Assembly (NCBI GenBank): GCA_035646815.1
Contig: DASRON010000001.1
Location: 1 to 9,852, forward strand
Direction: 5' to 3'
Source: GCA-002784865 sp035646815
GTDB lineage: Bacteria > Patescibacteriota > Microgenomatia > Levybacterales > UBA12049
DNA: 9,852 nucleotides
Shown: positions 1-6,366 of the stretch, piece after piece
How positions within the stretch are numbered: position 1 is the first letter of the stretch
Layout of the letters: each line of letters begins with the position of its first letter
Notes under the pieces: generated by a model
The model's database searches: none
What the model was told of the DNA's origin: nothing
The model's input: only the letters and a program-made list of their open reading frames with translations
Made by a program: the position numbers and the translations under genes

Positions 1-710
1 CAGGAAAAACTCAATTACTCTACGACCTAGCTGTCTTATATGGAGTACCTTTTACAAATGTTTTAACAGGAGGACAAACTTTACGTCGTGCAGGAGAAAG
101 ACTTAGAAAGAAAAAAAAGTCTAGAGGAGATACGGATGTAAATACTGAAAATCAAGCAAATTTTATTGAAAGAACAGACGAAGACGACATTGCTCTTGAT
201 AATATGCAATTTGGTTGGATTGAATCCCCTTCTCAAGAACCAAGAGTAGTTGATAGTAGATTAATTGGTCTTGCCATTTATTCAACAAGAGAGAATGTTT
301 CAAGTATTAAAGCAGCAAGCTTTTACATTACTGCTTCAAAAAACGCAAGAATGAAAAGATTATCTGAAAGAACAAGTAAACCTGTAGAAATAGTAACAGC
401 AGAAACTGAAGAAAGAAGAAAACTAGATATTGAATGGTACACTAGGCTTTATAAGGGAACAAAAAGATTTTCAGTCTTTGGAGATATAATAGATCCTCAT
501 AATCCTAAATATTATGACTATATTATAGACAACACTCATTATGATCGAGCAGTGGCCCTTCAAACAATGCATGATTACTTACTTGAAATGGGTCTTGTGC
601 AAAAAAGGGTAAAAGATAGAGTCTATGACAGAGAAAAAGACGAAGGATTAACATTACCAGCGAGTGATACTATCTTCCCAGAACCGGAGTTCCCTGAGAA
701 AGAGGTTTAA
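1..710 (+). CDS. Cytidylate-kinase-like nucleoside monophosphate kinase, 5'-truncated
   Basis: The reading frame is open from the left edge (first full codon at 3) to TAA at 708-710, giving 235 residues without the N-terminus. The first residues, GKTQLLYDLA, look like the end of a P-loop; the two preceding bases (CA) allow a Ser, hence GSGKT. VVDSRLIG (visible residues 82-89) matches the VDSRLAG-type segment of cytidylate-kinase-like proteins. SFYITASKNARMKRLSERT fits the strand and helix before the lid, and YYDYIIDNTHYDR fits the late strand with Asp-Asn/Thr. The family transfers phosphate from ATP to CMP or dCMP in the cytosol; the substrate here is not proven. The C-terminal 30 or so residues are charged and unlike the kinase core. 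Its 3' end overlaps the convergent methyltransferase gene by 41 bp. Another NMP-kinase-like role is possible. Confidence 0.72.
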   Translation, partial: GKTQLLYDLAVLYGVPFTNVLTGGQTLRRAGERLRKKKKSRGDTDVNTENQANFIERTDEDDIALDNMQFGWIESPSQEPRVVDSRLIGLAIYSTRENVSSIKAASFYITASKNARMKRLSERTSKPVEIVTAETEERRKLDIEWYTRLYKGTKRFSVFGDIIDPHNPKYYDYIIDNTHYDRAVALQTMHDYLLEMGLVQKRVKDRVYDREKDEGLTLPASDTIFPEPEFPEKEV

Positions 711-1941
711 ATCTTTTTTCAGTCTCTAGGTCATGATAAACGTTCTTTACTCCTAAAAGCACTTGATCTTCATCTATGTCTTTCCCTTGAATCAGAACTC
801 TCATTCCAGAAGATTTTTGCAAAAGCCTACCCGTTCTCATAAAATCAATCCCTCTTCCTCCTGTTATTGCCAGATCATTAAGAAGAGATAATTCATCTCT
901 TAATTTATGAAACTCTGTCCCTTGCAGAAATCCACCTTGCGTTACATCTCCTAATACAACGAGTCCGTTTTTTTCTCCAATATTTGCAAGGGGTTGAAAA
1001 TCAACATCTGAGGTAATATCAAATTCCCCCAAATGCTGTTTATCACGATACGCATGGTAACGTTTTTTAAATCCTTTGTCTTCTGCAGAAAAAGCACGCA
1101 AAGGAATTTTTCTATCTTCTATCTCATAGTCAAACGTTATTATATATCCTCTTCTTAAAGACTTTGCCATATTTTCCATCCATTTTCGCCCATTTAAATT
1201 TATTGGAATCATACTTCCTATATTTACTTCAGGAGCATAACTGTCAAAAGAATCTAACACCATAGCTTCAGGAACTTTCCAGTCTTCAGCAAAAATTTGG
1301 GCACCTCCTTTTCCGATATAAAGCTCTTCCCATCCCTTTTTGCATCTTCTAACAATATGCGTCGGTAATGCATCTACTAACTCATTTGATAAAAAAACTC
1401 CTGTAATTTCATGGTTAAATTCAACCGCCGACTGCTGTACGAAATTAACAGGTAAATCTTTTAACTTTTGCCTTTGTTTCGCAATCAATGTTGGGCTGTT
1501 TTCTACTATTAGGTACCTTATTGAGTCGGATGTTCCACGATCTAGATATTTAAGACCATACAAAATGTCATGCGCAAGAGTGCCATTTCCTGCTCCCATT
1601 TCAACAATAGTAAAATCCTCTGGTTTATCCATTAACTCCCACATCTCTAAAACTTGTTTTGCAATACAGAATCCAAAAAGAGGAGAACATTCAGGTGAAG
1701 TTATAAAATCAGCTTTTCCTGCATCAATCTGTCTATCATTATCTCCTATGGTTACGCTATTACCCGAATAGAAACCGGGTATAAATATCCCCTCTTTATC
1801 TATACCTCCGTATAAAGCAATATCCATGTATTCTTTAAAAGAGATTTGTCTTCCAGCATTAATCCTACCCTCAACAATATGAGCTAACGGACTAATTTCA
1901 GGCTTTTGTCTTTCATGAAAAAATCTTTCAGTAATTGACAT
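670..1941 (-). CDS. MidA/NDUFAF7-family SAM-dependent methyltransferase
   Basis: A 423-residue protein, normal length for the family (COG1565/DUF185). Family motifs occur in order: ISFKEYMDIALY (33-44), DFITSPECSPLFG (78-90), SAM-binding EMGAGNGTLA (114-123), YLIVENSP (143-150), SNELVDALP (185-193), YIITFDYE (266-273), LRAFS (281-285), DITSDVDFQPLA (308-319) and TQGGFLQGTEF (334-344). The mitochondrial homologue NDUFAF7 dimethylates an arginine of a complex I subunit. I see no complex I gene here, so the target is unknown. ATG at 1939-1941 is the start; there is no Shine-Dalgarno, and a promoter lies just upstream. It lies 44 bp behind folA and may also be reached by read-through from thyA-folA. 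The last 41 bp overlap the convergent kinase gene. The family call is confident; the function is not. Confidence 0.85.
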   Translation of the reverse strand: MSITERFFHERQKPEISPLAHIVEGRINAGRQISFKEYMDIALYGGIDKEGIFIPGFYSGNSVTIGDNDRQIDAGKADFITSPECSPLFGFCIAKQVLEMWELMDKPEDFTIVEMGAGNGTLAHDILYGLKYLDRGTSDSIRYLIVENSPTLIAKQRQKLKDLPVNFVQQSAVEFNHEITGVFLSNELVDALPTHIVRRCKKGWEELYIGKGGAQIFAEDWKVPEAMVLDSFDSYAPEVNIGSMIPINLNGRKWMENMAKSLRRGYIITFDYEIEDRKIPLRAFSAEDKGFKKRYHAYRDKQHLGEFDITSDVDFQPLANIGEKNGLVVLGDVTQGGFLQGTEFHKLRDELSLLNDLAITGGRGIDFMRTGRLLQKSSGMRVLIQGKDIDEDQVLLGVKNVYHDLETEKRFKPLSQGTPVLGR

Positions 1942-1954
1942 AATATTATAGGCT

Positions 1955-1982
1955 ATTTTAGCAGAATTTAATATTAATTCAA
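1955..1982 (-). promoter_or_regulatory. Probable promoter of the MidA-family gene
   Basis: On the minus strand TTGAAT (1982-1977) is followed after 16 nt by TAAAAT (1960-1955), which is preceded by TGC, an extended -10. Transcription would begin near 1948, a few nucleotides before the ATG. A perfect TATAAT also sits at 1950-1945, only 3 nt before the ATG; if it is the true -10, RNA would start at the start codon itself. Confidence 0.45.
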
Positions 1983-1985
1983 GCT

Positions 1986-2462
1986 CTATTTTTCGAGGTC
2001 AATAAATTTAAAACTATATCCGTTGTCTTTTCCTTCTTCTTCGTAGGTTTTTTTTGTAAAAGAAGAATAATCTGGAAAAAAAGTATCTGCATCAAAATTA
2101 CCTTCTATTTTTGTTAAATAAAGTTTATTGGCGATTTCTATTGCTTCTTTAAATAACTGTCCTCCTCCTATAACAAAGACTTCCTCAAACCCAAGTTCCT
2201 TAGCTGCTTTCTTAGTTGCCTCATTTAACGAATGAGCTACAATAAGGTCTTTTTGTTCATAATGATTTCTGGTTATTATAATGTTAGCTCTCCCAGGAAG
2301 AGCTCTACCTATTGATTCAAAAGTCCTTCTTCCCATTATTACGGGGTGACTTAGAGTTAATTTTTTAAATCTTTTTAAATCTGAAGGAATATGCCAGGGC
2401 ATTTTCCCATTTTTACCAATTCCATTTTTATCATCAAGAGCAACAATTAAAGAAATTTTCAT
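1986..2462 (-). CDS. folA: Dihydrofolate reductase
   Basis: A 158-residue protein, the usual size for bacterial DHFR. It reduces dihydrofolate to tetrahydrofolate with NADPH and so recycles the dihydrofolate produced by thymidylate synthase. Hallmarks: ISLIVALDDKNGIGKNGKMPWHIPSDLKRFK (3-33, written here as the N-terminal strand, Met20-type loop and helix), with Trp23 and catalytic acid Asp28; MGRRTFESIG (43-52), the NADPH-binding region; IIITR (61-65); VFVIGGGQLF (95-104), the conserved Gly-Gly loop; and ADTFFPD (125-131). The ATG lies 5 nt after the thyA stop (TAA-TATAA-ATG) with no Shine-Dalgarno, so translation probably depends on thyA. Transcription is expected from the thyA promoter. Nothing is missing from the active site. 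Confidence 0.96.
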   Translation of the reverse strand: MKISLIVALDDKNGIGKNGKMPWHIPSDLKRFKKLTLSHPVIMGRRTFESIGRALPGRANIIITRNHYEQKDLIVAHSLNEATKKAAKELGFEEVFVIGGGQLFKEAIEIANKLYLTKIEGNFDADTFFPDYSSFTKKTYEEEGKDNGYSFKFIDLEK

Positions 2463-2467
2463 TTATA

Positions 2468-3445
2468 TTATCTAGCTTTTTTCTTTTTTTCTTCGAAGTA
2501 ACCACCGGCAACAGTTAGCTCTCCGGTAAGCATCGGGTGGGGGTCATAGCCTGAAAGAACAACCTGCTCAGGTTTGAAATCATCAATATCTTTTATTTTC
2601 TTAGCAAGAACTACTTTTGGAAAAGGACGTGGTTTTCTTTTAAGCTGTTCTTTAACTTGCTTTATATGATTTTCGTAAATATGAGCATCTCCTAAAGTGT
2701 GAATAAATTCACCCGGTTTATATCCTAAAACTTGAGCAAGGATTAAAACTAAAAGTGAATAGCTTGCAATATTAAAAGGAACTCCTAAGAATAAATCTGC
2801 GCTTCTTTGATAAAGCTGAAGAGATAATTTTCCATCCTTAACACTTACCTGATACATGTTGTGGCAAATTGGAAAATGTGAAGTATCTTTGTAATCTGCC
2901 ATTTTGTATAAATATTCAGGATTCCAGGAAGTAACTATTGCATTTCTTGCAAAAGGATCTTCTTTTAATTCGTTTATTACCCATTTAAGCTGATCAACGG
3001 TTCTATTTCTTTTTGTTGGCCAACGTCTCCAAAGCTCTCCATAAATTCTTGGTAGATTCCCCCATTTTTTAGCAAAAGTGCTACTTTCTCTTATTTTCTC
3101 AATAAACTCATCTTTGGTAAGTTCTTTTACCTTTTTTTGATCAGCTAGTTTTTTATATGCCTTGTATGGATAGTCATCCCAAATTTTAACGTTATTATCT
3201 ACTAAATACTTAATATTTGATTGTCCTGACATAAACCAATAAAGCTCATGCAAAACTCCCTTCCAATAAACTTTTTTAGTAGTTAGAAGAGGAAAGTCTT
3301 TTGATAAATCATATCTGCATTGTCTTCCAAAAACACTTAAAGACTTAACATTTGTCCCACGGTCAACATTAATCACTCCGTTTTTTAAAACGTCTTTCAT
3401 TATATCTAAATATTGATATTCCTGATGTTTACTTTTAGTTTTCAC
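2468..3445 (-). CDS. thyA: Thymidylate synthase (folate-dependent, ThyA type)
   Basis: Converts dUMP to dTMP using methylene-tetrahydrofolate and releases dihydrofolate. The protein has 325 residues. That is longer than the compact enterobacterial form and similar to longer Lactobacillus-type enzymes; the extra part is a lysine-rich insert around 90-128 in the small domain. Motifs: FPLLTTKKVYWKGVLHELYW (51-70), WRRWP (139-143), catalytic Cys194 in FPICHNMYQ, YQRSADLFLGVPFNIASY (212-229) and GDAHIYENH (252-260). The start is GTG at 3445-3443, because an in-frame stop lies a few codons upstream and the next Met is residue 16. It heads a probable thyA-folA operon and is divergent from the 149-residue gene across 77 bp. 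All expected active-site residues are present. Confidence 0.96.
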   Translation of the reverse strand: MKTKSKHQEYQYLDIMKDVLKNGVINVDRGTNVKSLSVFGRQCRYDLSKDFPLLTTKKVYWKGVLHELYWFMSGQSNIKYLVDNNVKIWDDYPYKAYKKLADQKKVKELTKDEFIEKIRESSTFAKKWGNLPRIYGELWRRWPTKRNRTVDQLKWVINELKEDPFARNAIVTSWNPEYLYKMADYKDTSHFPICHNMYQVSVKDGKLSLQLYQRSADLFLGVPFNIASYSLLVLILAQVLGYKPGEFIHTLGDAHIYENHIKQVKEQLKRKPRPFPKVVLAKKIKDIDDFKPEQVVLSGYDPHPMLTGELTVAGGYFEEKKKKAR

Positions 3446-3452
3446 ACTATCT

Positions 3453-3481
3453 TTTTTACCTTTTTAAGAGATTTTTTGCAA
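3453..3481 (-). promoter_or_regulatory. Probable thyA promoter, leaderless geometry
   Basis: On the minus strand TTGCAA (3481-3476) is followed after 17 nt by TAAAAA (3458-3453), a weak -10, which ends 7 nt before the GTG start. The spacing matches the other promoters in this window, which is why I accept the poor -10. Confidence 0.4.
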
Positions 3482-3507
3482 TACATCAAACCACATCAAC
3501 TAATTTT

Positions 3508-3516
3508 TGGTATAAT
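3508..3516 (+). promoter_or_regulatory. Extended -10 promoter of the 149-residue gene
   Basis: TGG-TATAAT (3508-3516) is a perfect extended -10. It ends 6 nt before the ATG at 3523, so the transcript should start at or next to the start codon. No good -35 is seen 16 to 18 nt upstream, which an extended -10 can tolerate. Confidence 0.65.
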
Positions 3517-3522
3517 CAGACC

Positions 3523-3972
3523 ATGACAGAAGGAATAGAAGGACAAATGCAGTTCCCCGAAACACCTATGGAAATTATTAGACCTGCTTTACCAGAAGGA
3601 GGATATAAAGGAATATTTATGACTACTAGCTCTCAGGATAAAGACGGCAATGCAATTTATGTTTATGAAGATGACCCAGAAAAATCTGACTATCCAACCA
3701 GAACATTTGCCCTTAACGGCTCAGCAGCTATTATGATTATTGTTCATGAAGATGTTACAAGAGAAATGCTTTGGAAATCTAAAGGAAAAAGAGGATTTGA
3801 TGCACGTATCGTAAAAATAACTGATAAAAAAGATGCTCCCATTCTAGGCTCAGATGTATTTGTATATAAAAAGGACATTAGCCGTAAAACTCAAAAACAA
3901 AGAAAGGCAATAGTTGATGAAAAAGAGGCTGGTTTACCAAGCTGGGCTACTGATGATAATATCCCTTTTTAA
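3523..3972 (+). CDS. Uncharacterised protein with an SSB-like C-terminal tip (DDNIPF)
   Basis: A 149-residue soluble protein that I do not recognise as a whole. It has no signal peptide or membrane segment. Residues 25-120 alternate short hydrophobic strands (YKGIFMTT, AIYVYE, TRTFALN, AIMIIVHE, FDARIVKIT, SDVFVYKK) with charged loops, compatible with a small beta-barrel such as an OB fold. Residues 117-137 are basic. The C-terminus, WATDDNIPF, closely resembles the acidic tip (DDDIPF) through which bacterial single-stranded DNA-binding proteins recruit repair and replication proteins. I infer a DNA-associated role, perhaps a divergent SSB; the fold is unproven. Its own promoter is strong. 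It is divergent from thyA, and its stop lies 2 bp from the stop of the convergent dUTPase-like gene. There is no Shine-Dalgarno. Confidence 0.8.
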   Translation: MTEGIEGQMQFPETPMEIIRPALPEGGYKGIFMTTSSQDKDGNAIYVYEDDPEKSDYPTRTFALNGSAAIMIIVHEDVTREMLWKSKGKRGFDARIVKITDKKDAPILGSDVFVYKKDISRKTQKQRKAIVDEKEAGLPSWATDDNIPF

Positions 3973-3974
3973 GC

Positions 3975-4514
3975 TTAAACCTGTTTTTCTTTCTTTGTTG
4001 TAGTTACCCGTCCTCCTTGCCATTGTCCACGATACATATTCCCTTTTCCTTCAACTTCTGAAAACTGAATATGCACAAAGCGTGCTCCCATCTCAATTGT
4101 TACCGGCACTGCCCCTTCATTTTTTAAACCAAAAGTTAAACCTCCACAATACCCAGGAGGAACATTTCCCGTTCTTATCATAAGCCCACTTCTGTAAGTT
4201 GTTGATCTAGGAGTAATTGACGCAGTTAAATTATCCGGCATATTAACATTTTCTATTGTTTTAGTTAACAAAAAATCACCAGGTTTTAACAAGACACTTC
4301 TTTTTTCTCCTTTCTTGTATTCTTTAATAAGTTTAATGTCTGCTGTATGCCTCTCAGTTTCTCCTAAGAATGCTTTTCCTGAAATTTTATATACTTCCCC
4401 AAGTCTTAAGTCAAAACCTGCTCCTTCAGGATTTGTTAGTTCTCGCTCAGAAAGATTTTCGACCAATTTTATTTTTTTAACTAAAGATAATAATTTTTTA
4501 GGACCAAGTATCAT
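3975..4514 (-). CDS. dCTP deaminase/dUTPase-superfamily protein, atypical active site
   Basis: A 179-residue member of the dCTP deaminase/dUTPase fold. Superfamily motifs are in order: AGFDLRLG (32-39, motif 1), LKPGDFLLTKTIENVNMPDNL (76-96), TPRSTTYRSGL (101-111, motif 2), NVPPGYCGGLTFGLKNEG (117-134, motif 3 region), GARFVHIQF (143-151, motif 4) and YRGQWQGGRVT (161-171, a glycine-rich C-terminal arm like motif 5). Against the adjacent dcd product, the motif 3 Asp is Pro119 and the deaminase Glu is Gly129. It may therefore be a divergent dUTPase making dUMP, a non-catalytic partner of Dcd, or something else. It is third in the dcd-tmk operon, its ATG follows the tmk stop by 2 nt, and it has no Shine-Dalgarno. 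Confidence 0.82.
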   Translation of the reverse strand: MILGPKKLLSLVKKIKLVENLSERELTNPEGAGFDLRLGEVYKISGKAFLGETERHTADIKLIKEYKKGEKRSVLLKPGDFLLTKTIENVNMPDNLTASITPRSTTYRSGLMIRTGNVPPGYCGGLTFGLKNEGAVPVTIEMGARFVHIQFSEVEGKGNMYRGQWQGGRVTTTKKEKQV

Positions 4515-4516
4515 AA

Positions 4517-5203
4517 TTATTTAATATTTATTTTTTTAAGAATTTCTTCTGTTACTTTACTTACTTTTTCTTCTCCATTAATAATAGTTATTTTATCTTT
4601 AAACTTTTCAGAAAGCCAATCATAACCTTTAAGAATTTGTGTTAATTTTTCTTTATTTTCATATATCTCTTTTTTATCTTTTTTGTGTTTTTCTTCAATT
4701 CTTCTGAGTGAAGTATTAAGAGAGATTTTTAAATAAAAAGTGTGATCAGGGACTATGAATTGATGATACATAGAAAGAATCGATTGAGCAATTAATATTT
4801 GATCAGCATCTCTATACTCATATTTTTTATCCATTCTATCTAATATTCCATAAACTATTGCAGACCAAAAACAACGATCCGAAATAACGATTTTACCTTC
4901 TTTTAATGCAGGAATTATTGTATCTTCATAATGCATAACTCTTTCTGCTGTAAAAAGATATTGGAAAGCCTTAGGATGCATTTCTGTTTTACCAAGTAAA
5001 ACTTTTTGAACTAAATCACCAATTATTCCTTTTTTTCTTGGTTCACGAGTTAAAATAACTTTTTTTTCTTTTTTCTTAAAATAATCCGCAAGTATTTTAG
5101 CCTGAGTAGTTTTACCAGACCCATCTATTCCTTCAATTGCTATATATTTCCCTTTATATAGATTTTTTTTAAGTTCAATTTCAAAATTTACTTTATGCTT
5201 CAT
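4517..5203 (-). CDS. tmk: Thymidylate kinase (dTMP kinase)
   Basis: Phosphorylates dTMP to dTDP with ATP, the step after thymidylate synthase. The protein has 228 residues, slightly long because of about 18 residues ahead of the first strand. Motifs: P-loop EGIDGSGKTT (24-33); LTREP (51-55), carrying the conserved Arg and Glu; LFTAERVMHYEDTIIPAL (83-100), which matches the FAADRxxH region of the family; and SDRCFWSAIVYG (108-119), the DR motif, with Cys where Tyr or His is common. The lysine-rich stretch at 170-185 replaces the usual arginine-rich lid. The ATG lies 2 nt after the dcd stop (TAA-TT-ATG) and there is no Shine-Dalgarno, so coupling to dcd is likely. The call is firm; an inserted or relaxed lid is the only oddity. 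Confidence 0.93.
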   Translation of the reverse strand: MKHKVNFEIELKKNLYKGKYIAIEGIDGSGKTTQAKILADYFKKKEKKVILTREPRKKGIIGDLVQKVLLGKTEMHPKAFQYLFTAERVMHYEDTIIPALKEGKIVISDRCFWSAIVYGILDRMDKKYEYRDADQILIAQSILSMYHQFIVPDHTFYLKISLNTSLRRIEEKHKKDKKEIYENKEKLTQILKGYDWLSEKFKDKITIINGEEKVSKVTEEILKKINIK

Positions 5204-5205
5204 AA

Positions 5206-5772
5206 TTATTCTTCGTGTATCTTTGATTCAACTGGTCCATCTTGAAAACGGTATTTAGCAACTTCTTTTTTTACATAAGGAGTTTGGGCTCTACTTGATA
5301 ATTGCTCAAAAGTCATAGCACAAATTCGCATTCCAGGATAAAGCGCAACTGGAATTCTCCCTAAATTTCCAAGCTCCAAAACTGCTTGACCATCCCAACC
5401 AGGATCAAAAACAGAAGCTGTCGAGTGAACAACAATCCCCAACCTTCCCAAAGAAGACCTTCCTTCAAGTCTTCCCAAAAGATTGTCTGGAATTTTAATT
5501 TTTTCAAGAGTAACTGCTAAAACAAAATCGCCTGGCTGCATCACAAAACGTTCACCATCTTTAATCTTTACTTCTTTTGTTATTTCATTACTGTAGTCTT
5601 TTTTTGTAGGATCAATAAAAGCGTTCTTGCTATGATCAAAAATACGAAAATGATTACCTAAGCGAAGATCTATTGAGCAAGAACCCAGCTGAGTTTTAAA
5701 ATCAGGTTTTGGAGTAATTTCAATTATTTTATCTTCAATTGCTTTTTTAATATCCCTATCTGACAAAACCAT
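5206..5772 (-). CDS. dcd: dCTP deaminase
   Basis: Deaminates dCTP to dUTP, feeding dUMP to thymidylate synthase. It has 188 residues, typical of the family. Motifs: MVLSDRDIKKAIE at the N-terminus, SCSIDLRLGN (31-40), QPGDFVLAVTLEKIKIPDNL (79-98), GRLEGRSSLGRLG (100-112), HSTASVFDPGWDG (116-128), LEL with the expected catalytic Glu133, and the C-terminal KYRFQDGPVESK (173-184). HSTAS-x-FDPG resembles some bifunctional dCTP deaminase/dUTPase enzymes, so direct release of dUMP is possible but cannot be decided here. I chose ATG at 5772; a TTG at 5778 is in frame, but the family begins M-(I/V/L)-LSD and the promoter fits the ATG. First gene of the dcd-tmk-dUTPase-like operon, divergent from the cysteine-rich gene. 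Confidence 0.95.
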   Translation of the reverse strand: MVLSDRDIKKAIEDKIIEITPKPDFKTQLGSCSIDLRLGNHFRIFDHSKNAFIDPTKKDYSNEITKEVKIKDGERFVMQPGDFVLAVTLEKIKIPDNLLGRLEGRSSLGRLGIVVHSTASVFDPGWDGQAVLELGNLGRIPVALYPGMRICAMTFEQLSSRAQTPYVKKEVAKYRFQDGPVESKIHEE

Positions 5773-5779
5773 AGTCAAA

Positions 5780-5808
5780 AGTGTAGCATAGTAACTCTTC
5801 TCTTACAA
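5780..5808 (-). promoter_or_regulatory. dcd promoter, leaderless geometry
   Basis: On the minus strand TTGTAA (5808-5803) is followed after 17 nt by TACACT (5785-5780), preceded by TGC, an extended -10. The -10 ends 7 nt before the ATG at 5772, so RNA should begin within a few nucleotides of the start codon. Confidence 0.65.
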
Positions 5809-5809
5809 T

Positions 5810-5834
5810 ATATATAAACTCATAATTTATATAT
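5810..5834. repeat. Inverted repeat between divergent promoters
   Basis: ATATATAAA (5810-5818) and TTTATATAT (5826-5834) are perfect 9-bp inverted arms around a 7-bp centre. They lie between the -35 boxes of dcd and of the cysteine-rich gene. This could be an operator for both genes or chance in AT-rich DNA. Confidence 0.5.
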
Positions 5835-5838
5835 GTAC

Positions 5839-5867
5839 TTGACAAAAATTATGATTTAATTCTTAAT
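5839..5867 (+). promoter_or_regulatory. Promoter of the cysteine-rich protein gene
   Basis: A perfect -35, TTGACA (5839-5844), precedes a weak -10, CTTAAT (5862-5867), by 17 nt; TTAATT one base further is an alternative. The -10 ends 7 nt before the ATG at 5875, again leaving no leader. Confidence 0.5.
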
Positions 5868-5874
5868 TAAGTTA

Positions 5875-6363
5875 ATGGCAAAAAAATCAAAGAATAACAG
5901 CATAAACCTCCTAAAAGGTATTACTGGATCGAAACTTGCCAAACTCTTAACAATTGCAGCAATCGTTCTTGCAATCCCCTTAACTGTCTTTATGTCTCAA
6001 AAACAGCAAAATACTGAGCAGGAAGCTGCTTCAAGCTGCGCAGCTAAAGGAGGAAGCTGTATTAATACTGAATTCACAAATGTAGTTAGTAGATGTCTAA
6101 AAAATGGAGGCAGTATTCAAAGCAACCTTTGTCCGGGGAAAAGTAATATTAAGTGCTGTGTCGGAAATTATTATCCAAAGAGCACAACTACTACAAAAGC
6201 TGCAACAAAGCAATGTTCAAGATGTAGCACAACATATAAGTACTGTAAGGCCTACTGGAAAGAAGGAGATTCTAACTGTGATCGAAACAAGATAATTGGA
6301 GCAACTACATATAAAAAAGATTCTAGTTGCACAAGCGGTACTGATAAAGGATATTGTCCTTAA
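5875..6363 (+). CDS. Membrane-anchored, cysteine-rich exported protein
   Basis: A 162-residue protein of unknown function. The first 20 residues are lysine-rich and cytoplasmic. One membrane segment spans about 21-41 and contains LAIPLTVFMSQKQQ, an anchor style I associate with Microgenomates; with no clear cleavage site, the rest probably sits outside the cell. The exterior has two cysteine modules joined by a Thr-rich linker (101-113). Module 1 has Cys55, 62, 74, 86, 94 and 95, with NLCPGKSNIKCC at its end. Module 2 has Cys114, 117, 124, 135, 152 and 161. Twelve cysteines, an even number, suggest up to six disulfides. Module 1 recalls small domains ending CPG...CC next to wall-lytic enzymes, from memory only. 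ATG at 5875 follows its own promoter; there is no Shine-Dalgarno. Confidence 0.85.
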   Translation: MAKKSKNNSINLLKGITGSKLAKLLTIAAIVLAIPLTVFMSQKQQNTEQEAASSCAAKGGSCINTEFTNVVSRCLKNGGSIQSNLCPGKSNIKCCVGNYYPKSTTTTKAATKQCSRCSTTYKYCKAYWKEGDSNCDRNKIIGATTYKKDSSCTSGTDKGYCP

Positions 6364-6366
6364 GAC

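Noticed and set aside
1340..1771. Plus-strand frame of 143 codons
   Set aside because: It lies wholly antisense to the well-supported MidA-family gene and shows no protein features.
5773..5778. Earlier TTG start for dcd, adding two residues
   Set aside because: The family starts M-(I/V/L)-LSD, and the -10 box ends so close that transcription would begin at or after this codon.
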